From: Neorhizobium galegae
GTDB lineage: Bacteria; Pseudomonadota; Alphaproteobacteria; Rhizobiales; Rhizobiaceae
Reading direction: 5' to 3'
Assembly: GCF_017877135.1 (NCBI RefSeq)
Contig: NZ_JAGIPH010000014.1
Span: 1 to 64,000 of the forward strand
DNA length: 64,000 nucleotides
The notes under the pieces are model-generated. The model was not told the origin of the DNA and made no database searches. It saw only the letters and a list, made by a program, of their open reading frames with translations. Shown piece by piece: positions 15,841-25,083 of this stretch; position 1 is the first letter of the stretch, and every line of letters starts with the position of its first letter. A program made the translations under genes and the position numbers.

Positions 15841-16578
15841 TCAGGCCTGGGCGGTCGGCCGCACGACGATCTCGCCGACATCGACATTTGATGGCTGACC
15901 GATGGCAAAGGCGATGGCATCGGCAATCGCACGGGGCGGGATCGCCATCGTGTCCATGCCGGCCTGCATGCCTTTGCGCAGGGTCTCGTCGGTCGTCGAC
16001 GATGACAGCCCGGTTGCGACATAGCCGGGCGAGATCGTCGTGACACGGAGATTTGCGCCCGCCTCCTGACGGAGCCCCTCGGAAATCGCCCGCACCGCGT
16101 TCTTCGACCCGGCATAGACGGCCATCGTCGGCACGATCTTCAGTCCGGCAGTCGAAAGCGTATGGACGAAATGGCCAAATCCCTGCCGGCGGAAGAGGGG
16201 AAGTGCCGCTGCAATGCCGTAGAAAACGCCTTTGACGTTGACGTCTATCGTCGTCTCCCAGTCCTCGACACGCAGGTCGTCCAGCAGAGAGATCGGCGCG
16301 ATCCCGGCGTTGCTGATCAAGACGTCCAGCTTGCCGTGGCGTTCTACCGCCAAATTCACGAGGCGGGAAACGTCCTCGCGCCGGCTGACATCCGTGACAC
16401 TGAAACTTGCTGTCCCACCTTGTTCGACGATGCGGTCGCTGAGGGCGGCCAACCTGTCCTCACGTCTCGCGCCGAGCACGACAGTTGCTCCCTGTGCAGC
16501 CAGAAGCATTGCGGTTGCCTCGCCGATACCGCTGCTGGCGCCTGTTATCGCGATGACCTTGCCTTCAATTTCGGCCAT
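15841..16578 (-). CDS. Short-chain dehydrogenase/reductase (SDR)
   Basis: 245 residues with the classical SDR set: TGASSGIG cofactor loop at residues 12-19, SNAG strand, serine in LSTAG and catalytic Y-x-x-x-K in YAGSK. An arginine-containing ARRED stretch after the second strand suggests NADP preference. The substrate is unknown. It converges on the epoxide hydrolase gene and is divergent from the AraC regulator, whose start lies 96 bp away, so AraC control is likely. Confidence 0.9.
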   Translation of the reverse strand: MAEIEGKVIAITGASSGIGEATAMLLAAQGATVVLGARREDRLAALSDRIVEQGGTASFSVTDVSRREDVSRLVNLAVERHGKLDVLISNAGIAPISLLDDLRVEDWETTIDVNVKGVFYGIAAALPLFRRQGFGHFVHTLSTAGLKIVPTMAVYAGSKNAVRAISEGLRQEAGANLRVTTISPGYVATGLSSSTTDETLRKGMQAGMDTMAIPPRAIADAIAFAIGQPSNVDVGEIVVRPTAQA

Positions 16579-16674
16579 GATTTGTCTCCTCGTTTTCTGA
16601 TCCCTCGAATCTAGCTGGCTGCCGGATGTAAGCTATGCGAGAAAAGCCCGATAATCGTCGCGAACGGATCGAAT

Positions 16675-17604
16675 ATGGACCCGCTATCGGAAGCGTTTGC
16701 ACTTTTGGATATTCGGGCCGCGCGCTGCACGCGCTTTGAAGCCGGCGGGACCTGGGCATTCCGGTTTCCCTCGAAAGCCGCGTTGAAGTTCGCCGCGGTG
16801 CTGCGCGGACGCTGTCATGTCGATTTCGAGAACGGTTCAAGGCATGAGCTTGCCGCCGGGGACGCCTTCCTCATGGCACACGCGCCCGGTTACGTTCTCG
16901 CGAACGACGAGGGCGTCCCTCCCGCCGATGGCATCGCGCAGTTCGATTGGGGTCACTCCGACACGGCACACCACCAGGGTGACGACACGGTCATCATTGC
17001 AGGGAGCTTCAGCTTCGAGCCTTCCGACGCAGGCCTGCTTCTTGACAAGCTTCCAACCTTCCTGCTGATCTGCTCCAGCTCTCCGCAGGCTCCGGCAATC
17101 GCCTCGACCCTGCATCTGATGGCCGGCGAGATCGGCAGTACCGAGATCGGCGCTTCGGTGTTCACGGGCAGACTTGCGGATATGCTTCTCGTCCAGGTCC
17201 TGCGCGCCGCGCACGATCAGCACAGCAACGACGATCTTGGCTGGGTTGGTGCGCTCTGCGACGCCCGGATCGGACAAGCGATCCGCTTGATGCACGGCGA
17301 TCCGAAAAGCAACTGGTCTATCGATCAGTTGGCGTCATGCGCCGGCATGTCGCGATCGGCCTTCACGAAGCGCTTCTCCCTGCTGGTCGGATATCCACCC
17401 CGGGACTATCTTTTACGCTGGCGTCTGCGGCTTGCCCGCGACATGCTGAAGCGCGGCTTCACCGTCGCCAGCGCTGCCAACGCGGTCGGATATTCATCGG
17501 AAAGCGCATTTGGCAACGCATTCAAGCGGGTCTACGGACTATCGCCAAGGCGTTACGGAGCGCCGCGTCATAACGTTCTCCCGAGCGGCTCTAAACCGCT
17601 TTGA
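16675..17604 (+). CDS. AraC-family transcriptional regulator (cupin N-terminal domain)
   Basis: 309 residues. The N-terminal half is a cupin-type ligand domain (FRFPSKAALKFAAVLRG ... AAGDAFLMAH). Residues about 215-300 carry two HTH motifs (WSIDQLASCAGMSRSAFTKRF and TVASAANAVGYSSESAFGNAF). It is divergent from the SDR gene, which is the probable target. Its end overlaps the convergent HxlR gene by 14 bp. Confidence 0.9.
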   Translation: MDPLSEAFALLDIRAARCTRFEAGGTWAFRFPSKAALKFAAVLRGRCHVDFENGSRHELAAGDAFLMAHAPGYVLANDEGVPPADGIAQFDWGHSDTAHHQGDDTVIIAGSFSFEPSDAGLLLDKLPTFLLICSSSPQAPAIASTLHLMAGEIGSTEIGASVFTGRLADMLLVQVLRAAHDQHSNDDLGWVGALCDARIGQAIRLMHGDPKSNWSIDQLASCAGMSRSAFTKRFSLLVGYPPRDYLLRWRLRLARDMLKRGFTVASAANAVGYSSESAFGNAFKRVYGLSPRRYGAPRHNVLPSGSKPL

Positions 17605-18019
17605 TCAATCTTCTCGCAGGGGGGGTGGACGCATCGTAGGTCTTGCGCGCCTCCCGGATCGCAAACCGGTTTCGCACAGACCAGAGCGCCAGGTCCCTGA
17701 CGACGGTGAGAAGATCTCGTCCCAATGGCGTCAGCTCGTAGCTGACCCGCGTAGGCATCGCGGAGATCTCATGCCTGATAATAAACCCGTCTCGAACCAG
17801 CGCCTTCAATGTCGAGGTGAGGACTTTGGCGGAGACTGCATCGATCAGCCGTTTGAGCTCGTTGAAATGCAGGGGTCGATCCGCCAATGCGACGACAACT
17901 AGGACGGACCACTTGTCGCCGACGCGCGAGAGAATGCCGCCGACTTCGGCGCAGTCTCCTTCGATCATCAGCTCGACGTAACTCGGTTTCAAAAAGGTAA
18001 CTCCTTGCCAACCCGCCAT
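17591..18019 (-). CDS. HxlR-family transcriptional regulator
   Basis: 142 residues with the HxlR winged helix: GGILSRVGDKWSVLVVVALADRPLHFNELKRL..., then SAKVLTSTLKALVRDGFI and a YELTPLGRDLL wing. A start at ATG 17968 (125 residues) fits the usual family length better. It would leave the first of two GGTAACT repeats (17996-18002, 18044-18050) in the promoter. It is divergent from the small membrane protein gene at 18069, which it may control. Confidence 0.85.
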   Translation of the reverse strand: MAGWQGVTFLKPSYVELMIEGDCAEVGGILSRVGDKWSVLVVVALADRPLHFNELKRLIDAVSAKVLTSTLKALVRDGFIIRHEISAMPTRVSYELTPLGRDLLTVVRDLALWSVRNRFAIREARKTYDASTPPARRLIKAV

Positions 18020-18068
18020 GCTTCGTACTCACTAGCAACCAACGGTAACTTCAACGCGAGCAGAAGTC

Positions 18069-18485
18069 ATGCCCATCGCCAGCAGCCTGATGTTTTCATT
18101 CGTCGCGATCATCACAGCGATCGGCGCGCATCTCGCTGATTACAGCTCAACCCATTTATTCAACCCAGCGTGGCCAGGTCACGCCAAATACCACGCCGGC
18201 CATACGATGGCGCTTGCGGCGCTGCTGGGAGTGCTCACCCTCTTCTTTGCATGGCGTCCCGGCGGCGACGTGCTGACCAATCTTCTCGCCGCAGCGGGCT
18301 TCGGATCGATCTACTGGATCAGCCAGAGCGTCGCGATCTGCTACCCCAACACGCTTTTCTTTGATCCCGAATTCGACGTGCCCATAAACTACATTCTTGG
18401 ATTGCCCGCACAAGCCATGTTCCAGATCGTCTTTCTCTCCGTCACGGCGATTGCCTTTCTCTGGGGCTTGCGGTCCACGATATGA
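18069..18485 (+). CDS. Small integral membrane protein
   Basis: 138 residues with four hydrophobic segments, separated by a conserved-looking HLFNPAWPGHAKYHAGHT loop and a FDPEFDVPINYILGLPAQ loop. I recall similar unknown-function membrane proteins, sometimes labelled acetyltransferase without basis, but cannot name the family securely. The divergent HxlR gene suggests it responds to an electrophile or similar stress. No partner gene follows. Confidence 0.65.
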   Translation: MPIASSLMFSFVAIITAIGAHLADYSSTHLFNPAWPGHAKYHAGHTMALAALLGVLTLFFAWRPGGDVLTNLLAAAGFGSIYWISQSVAICYPNTLFFDPEFDVPINYILGLPAQAMFQIVFLSVTAIAFLWGLRSTI

Positions 18486-18830
18486 ACGCAGAGCCGTATG
18501 GGTTGTCTGTTGCTTACCGCCGGTAACCGGGTCTACGGTGTGAAAAGGTGAACTGCCTCCGCATCTTCAATCCTCGTCACAAGGATCGCGACAAGTGTGC
18601 CTACGAGTTCGCTAACTCGTCTAGGCGTGCCGTCTGCCTTCTACCTCTCACGGTGGCAGCTTTCACCTAGCGCTCGACATCACATCCCCCACCGAGCAGT
18701 CCGCAATAAAGGCAGCACCCGGACCCGAACGAACGGCATATTTCGACTACGACAAAGGCAAGTCAGAAGGCACCAATGGACGGAAGCGATCGTGAAAGCC
18801 ACGACTTACAGCGTTCTAGATCGCTGTCCA
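18486..18830. other. Intergenic region without a supported gene
   Basis: Open frames here are short and lack a plausible RBS or recognisable domain. The stretch leads into tRNA-like repeat copy B. The part between that repeat and the LacI operators (18961-19228) likewise shows nothing I can assign. Confidence 0.5.
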
Positions 18831-18960
18831 TCGAAAGCTGCAAGTCCGGTCACGGCCCCAGTGCGGACATTCCAAATAGACCAGATGCTTGATATGCCTC
18901 GTTTATCTCCAGGTTTGCCCCATTACTGGCGGGTCGACGGTTCGAAACTGGTTCAAGGCG
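18831..18960 (+). repeat. Dispersed tRNA-like repeat, copy B
   Basis: This is the most complete copy. Its left half matches copy A (TCGAAAGC, CGGCCCC, CGGACAT, GACCAGATGCTTGAT). Its right half matches copy C (GCCTCGTTTATCT, GCGGGTCGACGGTTCGA, GTTCAAGGCG). It lies within a 0.7-kb gene-free stretch. Confidence 0.6.
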
Positions 18961-19228
18961 CGAGTTGGAGGTTTACACCGACAATCAGCAGGCAATGGCT
19001 TGTTACCATGCTCGGATTTCAGGAGCTCTCACGCCGTCCCCAAGATGATGATGGCTACGCTTTCGAAAATGCGCATCTGCGCTTGATCGGCTAGCGTGAT
19101 AGGGCGGCGAGAACAGCCGCAATGCAAAGCCAGCGCCTTCCCAGCGCAGCTCCATCGAATTCAAGCCTCCTGTCACCGCAAGCCGCAGCTGCTCGATGCC
19201 GTGCTTGGTTGGGTCGTTGATTTTTCGC

Positions 19229-19284
19229 TTGACAAGACAGGTCCGTAAACTGCTAATGCGCATTAGCAGCTAATACGCATTAGC
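19229..19284 (+). promoter_or_regulatory. Promoter with two tandem LacI-type operators
   Basis: GCTAATGCGCATTAGC (19252-19267) is a perfect 16-bp palindrome with the central CG typical of LacI-family operators. GCTAATACGCATTAGC (19269-19284) repeats it with one change at a 17-bp period. TTGACA at 19229-19234 would place a -10 element on the first operator, so occupancy would block transcription. The LacI gene starts at 19312. Confidence 0.8.
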
Positions 19285-19311
19285 AAAAGAGAGCCTGATT
19301 GAAGAGGGGCC

Positions 19312-20370
19312 GTGGCAGCAACCAAGCGTCTGACCCAAAACGATATCGCGAAGATCGCCGGCGTCAGCCAGGCCACCGTTTCGCTCGTTCTGAACGGTGC
19401 GCCGACGGCTCTCGCCCGTATTCCGGCGGAAACCCGTGAACGTGTGCAGAAGGTCATCCGCACGACCGGTTACGTCGCAGATCCGATCGCCCGGCGCATG
19501 GCCAAGGGCCTCAACCGGATTTTGGGCGTTTTCACCTATGAGCCGGCTTTCCCCAGCGCCCAGGCGGATTTCTTTACGCCCTTTTTGCTCGGCATCGAGG
19601 AAGAGGCGCAGCAGCAGAACTACGACCTGCTGCTCTTGACCAGCGCCGGCGTCGGCAACAACCGCAAGATCTTCTCCGAGGGCAACCGGCTGCGCATTGC
19701 CGACGGCTGCCTTGTGCTCGGGCGCGAATTTGATCGCGCAGAACTCGCCCGGCTGGTGGCCGAGGATTACCCATTTGTTGCGATCGGCCGACGTGAGGAC
19801 GCTGGCGGACCCGTTCCTTACGTCGGCGGCGACTATGCAGCCGGCACCCGCGCGCTGGTCGAGAAGGCCCGTTCGCTGGGCCATTCAAAAATGGCCTATG
19901 TCGGGCCGCAAGGTCCGGCGGAATCGATAGCTGACCGCTGGCTCGGGTACCAGGCGGCGTTGTCGGTCACCGGTGCGGAACAGATGTTGCATATCGCCAC
20001 CGTCAATCGCCCGGCCGACGAAATCCTCGATTCGATCCTGTCCTCGGGCGCAACGGCTGCCTTCTTTATAGAACTGGCAGACGCTGTCCGCGTCGAAATC
20101 CTGGCGCGCGAGCGTGGAATTTCGGTGCCCGGCGACCTGTCGATGATCGTGCTCGGCAGTCACATCCGCGCCGGACGCAGCGCGGTGCGCTTCACCTCCT
20201 ACGAGATCCCGCGCGAGGAGATGGGGCGGCAGGCGACCGCCATGCTGGTGACCCGCATCGAGACCGGCGCTGCCGGCAGCCAGATCCTTCTTCCCTGCGA
20301 GCCCGTCGCGGGAGAGACACTGGGACCCTGTCCTTCAAATCGAGAACAAAAAACGGATGGTATGACGTGA
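19312..20370 (+). CDS. LacI-family transcriptional regulator
   Basis: 352 residues. The N-terminal HTH (LTQNDIAKIAGVSQATVSLVLNG is split over helices 1-2) and hinge helix (PIARRMAKGLNRILGV) are followed by a periplasmic-binding-protein-like effector domain. It starts with GTG 19312 behind GAAGAGGGG. It is the first gene of the operon it should control, with two operators directly upstream. Its end overlaps the FAD oxidoreductase start by 4 bp. Confidence 0.92.
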   Translation: MAATKRLTQNDIAKIAGVSQATVSLVLNGAPTALARIPAETRERVQKVIRTTGYVADPIARRMAKGLNRILGVFTYEPAFPSAQADFFTPFLLGIEEEAQQQNYDLLLLTSAGVGNNRKIFSEGNRLRIADGCLVLGREFDRAELARLVAEDYPFVAIGRREDAGGPVPYVGGDYAAGTRALVEKARSLGHSKMAYVGPQGPAESIADRWLGYQAALSVTGAEQMLHIATVNRPADEILDSILSSGATAAFFIELADAVRVEILARERGISVPGDLSMIVLGSHIRAGRSAVRFTSYEIPREEMGRQATAMLVTRIETGAAGSQILLPCEPVAGETLGPCPSNREQKTDGMT

Positions 20371-21977
20371 AAGAGATGCGAGCAGATATTCTTGTCGTGG
20401 GTGGCGGTCTTGGTGGGGTTGCGGCAGCACTCGGTGCTGCGCGCGCCGGCAAACGCGTCATCATGACGGAGGAATATGACTGGATCGGCGGTCAACTCAC
20501 CAGTCAGGCCGTGCCGTCCGACGAGCATACATGGGTCGAGCAATTCGGCATCACCCGCTCCTATCGCAAGCTGCGCCAGGCTGTTCGCCAGTATTATCGC
20601 GACCACTACCCGCTCACCGAAGGCGCCCGCGCCTGGGGCGATCTTAATCCCGGCGGCGGCTGGGTCAGCCGCATCTGTGCGGAACCACGCGTCAGCCTTG
20701 CCGTCATGGAAAGCATGCTCGCCCCCTATCGCGGCGCTGACCGCCTGACGGTGCTACAACCCTATCGGCCGGTGGAGGCCGACGTTGACGGAGATACCGT
20801 CCGTTCGATCACCGTCCGTCACCGCGACAGTGGCGCCGAGATCGTGATCTTCGCCGATTACATCCTCGATGCGACAGAGCTTGGCGATCTCCTGCCGATG
20901 ACCGGCACCGAATATGCCAAGGGGTTCGAGGCCCAGTCCGACACGGGCGAGCCGAGTGCCCCACCAGAGGCGCAGCCGGACAATGTCCAGGCCGTGTCGA
21001 TCTGCTTTGCGATCGACCACGTGGATGGCGACCAGACGATCAACAAGCCCAACAATTACGACTACTGGAAACGATACCAGCCGCATTTCTGGGGTGGCCC
21101 GATGCTGGGCCTGACCGCGCCGCATCCGCGCACGCTGGAGCACACGACCCGCTCCTTCACGCCCAACCCCGACGATGATCCGCTTCTTGTCGATGCCGAC
21201 CAGCGCAAGGGTGGCGGTGACGAGAACCTCTGGATCTTCCGGCGCATCGCCGCCCGCAAGAACTTTGCGCCCGGCTTCTATGCATCCGACATCTGCCTCG
21301 TGAACTGGCCGATGATTGACTACATGGACGGCACGATCATCGACGTTTCCGAGGCGGACAAGGCACGGCACCTAAAGTCGGCCGCCGACCTCTCCTATTC
21401 AGTCTTCTACTGGCTGCAGACGGAAGCACCGCGCCTCGATGGCGGACAGGGGTATCGCGGTCTGCGCCTGCGTGGCGACATCACCGGCACCGAGCACGGC
21501 CTCGCCATGGCGCCCTATGTGCGTGAAAGCCGGCGCATCAAGCCAGTCACCCGCATTGTCGAACAGAACCTGTCCTTCACGGTGCGCGGCGAAAAGGGTG
21601 CTGTCCGTTACCGCGACAGTATCGGCATCGGCATGTACCGGATCGACTTGCACCCTTCGACCGGTGGTGACAACTATGTCGACGTGCCGTCCTGCCCGTT
21701 CGAAATCCCGCTCGGTGCACTTCTGCCGCAACGGATGAAGAACCTCATCCCGGCCGGCAAGAACATTGGTACCACCCATATCACCAACGGTTGCTACCGC
21801 CTGCATCCGGTTGAATGGAATATCGGCGAGGTCGCCGGAATGCTGGCGGCCTTCAGCCTCGAAAATGGCCTAGCGCCGCATCAGGTGCAGGCCGACGACA
21901 AGCATCTTCACGACTTCCAGGCAGCACTGACCCGCGAGGGCATCGAGATCCGCTGGCCGGAGGTCGCGGCTTATTAA
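20367..21977 (+). CDS. FAD-dependent oxidoreductase (FAD_oxidored family)
   Basis: 536 residues. The N-terminal dinucleotide-binding motif GGGLGGVAAALGAARAG is near residues 12-28, followed by a conserved EEYDWIGGQLTSQ segment. A C-terminal region with NIGTTHITNGCYRLHP and WNIGEVAGMLAAF closes the FAD fold. Homologues are flavoproteins of poorly known function, often encoded with sugar ABC transporters. It starts with GTG 20367 overlapping the LacI stop. The likely role is oxidation of the imported sugar or polyol, or of a derivative; the substrate is not determinable. Confidence 0.85.
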   Translation: MKEMRADILVVGGGLGGVAAALGAARAGKRVIMTEEYDWIGGQLTSQAVPSDEHTWVEQFGITRSYRKLRQAVRQYYRDHYPLTEGARAWGDLNPGGGWVSRICAEPRVSLAVMESMLAPYRGADRLTVLQPYRPVEADVDGDTVRSITVRHRDSGAEIVIFADYILDATELGDLLPMTGTEYAKGFEAQSDTGEPSAPPEAQPDNVQAVSICFAIDHVDGDQTINKPNNYDYWKRYQPHFWGGPMLGLTAPHPRTLEHTTRSFTPNPDDDPLLVDADQRKGGGDENLWIFRRIAARKNFAPGFYASDICLVNWPMIDYMDGTIIDVSEADKARHLKSAADLSYSVFYWLQTEAPRLDGGQGYRGLRLRGDITGTEHGLAMAPYVRESRRIKPVTRIVEQNLSFTVRGEKGAVRYRDSIGIGMYRIDLHPSTGGDNYVDVPSCPFEIPLGALLPQRMKNLIPAGKNIGTTHITNGCYRLHPVEWNIGEVAGMLAAFSLENGLAPHQVQADDKHLHDFQAALTREGIEIRWPEVAAY

Positions 21978-22026
21978 GTCATACTACCATCTGTAGCTCG
22001 AACCCATCTTTGGAGGAGGACTGGGA

Positions 22027-23289
22027 ATGCTCTATCACCCGACGTTGAAATTTACTGTCTTCGCGCTCGGCCTTCTGGGGCTGGGCGGCATTGCCCAGGC
22101 GCAGGACGCCGTCAACCTGCGGATGACCATCTGGAGTGCCAACGAGGCGCATCTGAAGCTGTTCAACGATATCGCCGCCGGCTTCAAGAAGGAGCATCCG
22201 AACGTCACTGTGGCCTACGAGTCGCTGCCGTTCGACACCTATACGACCGCGCTGACCACCCAGATTGCCGGTGGCAACGCCCCCGATATGGCCTGGATCT
22301 TCGAGACCTCGGCCTACGACTTCGTCAAGTCCGGAGCGCTCTATCCGCTGACCGACACGCTGAAGGCGGCCAAGGGCTACAACCTCGAGGAGGTCAGCGC
22401 CGGTGCGACCGAACGCTGGACACAGGATGGCGCGCTCTATGCCTATCCGTTCTCGACCTCGCCCTTTGCGATGTTCGTCAACAACGACGTCATCAAGGCC
22501 GCCGGTGCAAAGACCCCGGCCGAGATGATCGCCAGCGGCGACTGGACCTGGGAGAACGCCATCGCAACCGCATCGGCCGTCGGCAAATCCGGCAAGGGCG
22601 GCCTGGTCGTGCGCGACTTCAACTATCAGAACTGGCAGTACCTGACCTCGGTCTGGAACGGCTGGGGCGCGTCGCCCTGGAGCGAGGAGGGCAAGACCTG
22701 CAGCATGGCCGACAAGCCGATGGCGGACGCCCTGTCCTTCATCCACGACGCCATCTTCACCAAGAAGGCGATGCCCGGCCCTGGCGAGATGGTCGACTTC
22801 TTCGCCGGAGATGCGGCGATGACCATCACGCAGATCAGCCGCGCCTCGCTGCTGCCGAAGGACAAGCCATTTTCCTGGGATCTCGTGCCGCTGCCGAAGG
22901 GACCGGCCGGAGAGTATGCGTTGATCGGCCAGGCCGGGATCGGCGTAATGCAGTCGGGCAAGAACGCCAAGACGGCGGCGGAGTTCGTCGCCTACATGAC
23001 CAACCCGGAAAACTCGGCGAAGCTCAGCCAGTTCTTTCCGTCGGCGCGCAAGTCGCTGCTGAATGCCGAGGTGCTGAAGAAGACCAATCCGCTGCTCAGC
23101 CAGGAGCAGATTGAAAAGGTCGTGATCAACGGCATCGCAACCGGCAAGGTCATGCCCGGTCATAGCGGCTTTGCCCAGATCCAGCAGATGGTCCGCTCCA
23201 ACCTCGACGCCATCTGGCGCCCGCAAGCGGACGTGCCCGGCACGCTGCAGAACATCTGCGGCCAGATCGGCCCGCTCTTGAAGCGCTGA
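22027..23289 (+). CDS. Sugar ABC transporter substrate-binding protein (CUT1)
   Basis: 420 residues with a signal peptide ending AQAQ (about 27 residues) and an extracellular solute-binding family 1 fold (FNDIAAGFKKEHPNVTVAYE, then GGNAPDMAWIF). A GGAGGAG lies upstream of ATG 22027. It delivers a carbohydrate to the permease pair that follows. Ligand specificity cannot be assigned; the C-terminal IWRPQADVPGTLQNIC stretch is unremarkable. Confidence 0.92.
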   Translation: MLYHPTLKFTVFALGLLGLGGIAQAQDAVNLRMTIWSANEAHLKLFNDIAAGFKKEHPNVTVAYESLPFDTYTTALTTQIAGGNAPDMAWIFETSAYDFVKSGALYPLTDTLKAAKGYNLEEVSAGATERWTQDGALYAYPFSTSPFAMFVNNDVIKAAGAKTPAEMIASGDWTWENAIATASAVGKSGKGGLVVRDFNYQNWQYLTSVWNGWGASPWSEEGKTCSMADKPMADALSFIHDAIFTKKAMPGPGEMVDFFAGDAAMTITQISRASLLPKDKPFSWDLVPLPKGPAGEYALIGQAGIGVMQSGKNAKTAAEFVAYMTNPENSAKLSQFFPSARKSLLNAEVLKKTNPLLSQEQIEKVVINGIATGKVMPGHSGFAQIQQMVRSNLDAIWRPQADVPGTLQNICGQIGPLLKR

Positions 23290-23299
23290 GGAGATCGTC

Positions 23300-24235
23300 A
23301 TGGCTGTCGCGCATCAGCATCACGAAACGCCCAAGGCCGGCACACCGCCGCCGTTCTGGACGATTGCGCGGCGCGACAGCCTCGCCGGCTTCCTGTTCAT
23401 CGCGCCGCAACTGATCGGCATCATCACCTTCGTGCTGGTGCCGCTCGGCCTGGTATTCTGGTATTCGCTGCATGAGTGGAACGTGCTGGCCAACACGTTC
23501 ACCTTCACCGGCAGCCAGAACTACCGCATGGTACTTGAAGATACCAACCTGCTCGAGGTGCTCGGTGCCACGACCATCTTCTCGGTCGGCCTCGTCGTAC
23601 TCAACCTGTCGCTGGCACTGCTGCTGGCCGTCCTGCTCAATCAGAAGCTCGCCGGCATCGCCGTCTTCCGCGCGCTGTTCTTCTCGCCGGTCGTGGTCTC
23701 GCTGGTCGCCTGGACGATTGTCTGGGGTTTTCTCCTGCAGAAGAACGGTGGCATCAACGGCATGCTGTTGATGGTCGGCATCGAAGGCCCGAACTGGCTG
23801 CGCGAGGACGTGACCGCGATGATCTCAGTCATCGTCGTGCAGGTCTTCAAGAATGTCGGGCTCAACATGATCCTGTTCCTCGCCGCCCTTCAGGGCGTGC
23901 CGAAGGAGTTGTACGAAGCCGCCCGCATCGATGGTGCGCCGGCGTTCAAGCAGTTCCGCCGCATTACCCTGCCGCTGATCAGCCCGACCATCCTCCTGAC
24001 CTCGATCATCACCATCGTCGGTTCGCTGCAGGTGTTCGCGCAGATCGCGGTGCTCACCCAAGGCGGCCCCGGCCTCTCGACCACGGTGCTGGTCTATTAC
24101 CTCTACCAGCAGGCCTTCCAGTTCGACTATTTCGGCTACGGCTCGACGCTCTCCATCCTGCTTTTCGTCATCGTTGCCGTCCTGACCTTTGCCCAGTGGC
24201 AGATGCGCAAGAGGATCGTCTTCTATGAAAACTGA
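23300..24235 (+). CDS. Sugar ABC transporter permease (UgpA/MalF type)
   Basis: 311 residues with six membrane segments and the EAA loop YEAARIDGAPAFKQFRRITLPLI. It starts 10 nt after the binding-protein stop. The following permease gene starts inside its 3' end. The two form the CUT1 channel. Confidence 0.92.
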   Translation: MAVAHQHHETPKAGTPPPFWTIARRDSLAGFLFIAPQLIGIITFVLVPLGLVFWYSLHEWNVLANTFTFTGSQNYRMVLEDTNLLEVLGATTIFSVGLVVLNLSLALLLAVLLNQKLAGIAVFRALFFSPVVVSLVAWTIVWGFLLQKNGGINGMLLMVGIEGPNWLREDVTAMISVIVVQVFKNVGLNMILFLAALQGVPKELYEAARIDGAPAFKQFRRITLPLISPTILLTSIITIVGSLQVFAQIAVLTQGGPGLSTTVLVYYLYQQAFQFDYFGYGSTLSILLFVIVAVLTFAQWQMRKRIVFYEN

Positions 24236-25067
24236 CCTTTCGCCGCGCCTGCGGGTGGCGCTCTACGGTTTGATGTGCGTGCTGCTCATCCCGTTCGTCT
24301 TTCCGACCTGGTGGATGGTCACCTCGTCGATCAAGCCGATCAGCGACATCTTTGCCTTTCCGCCGCAGCTGATCCCGCAGAACTACGACTGGACGACATA
24401 CTCGAAAGTCTTCGAACTGCAGCCCTTCGTGCAGCAGTACTGGAATTCGGCCTATATCGCCGCTGTCGTCACGATCGGTACCATGGTCGTGTCGTCGATG
24501 GCAGGCTATGCCTTCGCGCGGATCAGGTTTCCCTACGCGGACACGATCTTCATGATCGTCCTGCTCGGCCTCCTGATCCCCTCGGAGGTGACGATCGTGC
24601 CGCTGTTTCAGATGTTCCTGAAGGCAGGCATGGTCAACACCCACTGGCCGCTGATCCTGGTGCCGATCTTCGGCGCACCGAGCGTGTTCGTCACCTTCGT
24701 GATGCGGCAGTTCTTCGTCACGCTGCCGGCCGAACTGGAGGAGGCCGCTCGCGTCGATGGTCTCGGACGCTTCAAGATCTTCCGCAAGATCGCGCTGCCA
24801 CTGGCAAAGCCGGCGCTGGCCTCTGTGGCGATCTTCACCTTCCTGCACTCGTGGAACCTGTTCCTCGAACCGATCGTGTTCCTGTCGAGTGCCGACAAAT
24901 TCACCCTGCCGCAGGCGCTGACGCAATACACTGATGCCTATGGCGGGCCGATGTGGAACATTCAGCTCGCCGCCGCCACGCTGACGGCGCTGCCCGTTCT
25001 CATCGTCTTCATCATCGCCCAGAAGCAGTTCGTCGAAGGACTGGCGCATACCGGCCTGAAGGGCTGA
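24225..25067 (+). CDS. Sugar ABC transporter permease (UgpE/MalG type)
   Basis: 280 residues with about six membrane segments and the EAA loop EEAARVDGLGRFKIFRKIALPL, ending in the family-typical QKQFVEGLAHTGLKG. ATG 24225 overlaps the previous gene by 11 bp. A longer frame from 24189 lies wholly inside that gene and is not preferred. Confidence 0.92.
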   Translation: MKTDLSPRLRVALYGLMCVLLIPFVFPTWWMVTSSIKPISDIFAFPPQLIPQNYDWTTYSKVFELQPFVQQYWNSAYIAAVVTIGTMVVSSMAGYAFARIRFPYADTIFMIVLLGLLIPSEVTIVPLFQMFLKAGMVNTHWPLILVPIFGAPSVFVTFVMRQFFVTLPAELEEAARVDGLGRFKIFRKIALPLAKPALASVAIFTFLHSWNLFLEPIVFLSSADKFTLPQALTQYTDAYGGPMWNIQLAAATLTALPVLIVFIIAQKQFVEGLAHTGLKG

Positions 25068-25083
25068 ACAACGGGATCCCATC

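Noticed and set aside
21979..23301. 440-codon antisense frame over the sugar-binding-protein gene
   Set aside because: Codon shadow only; no domain.
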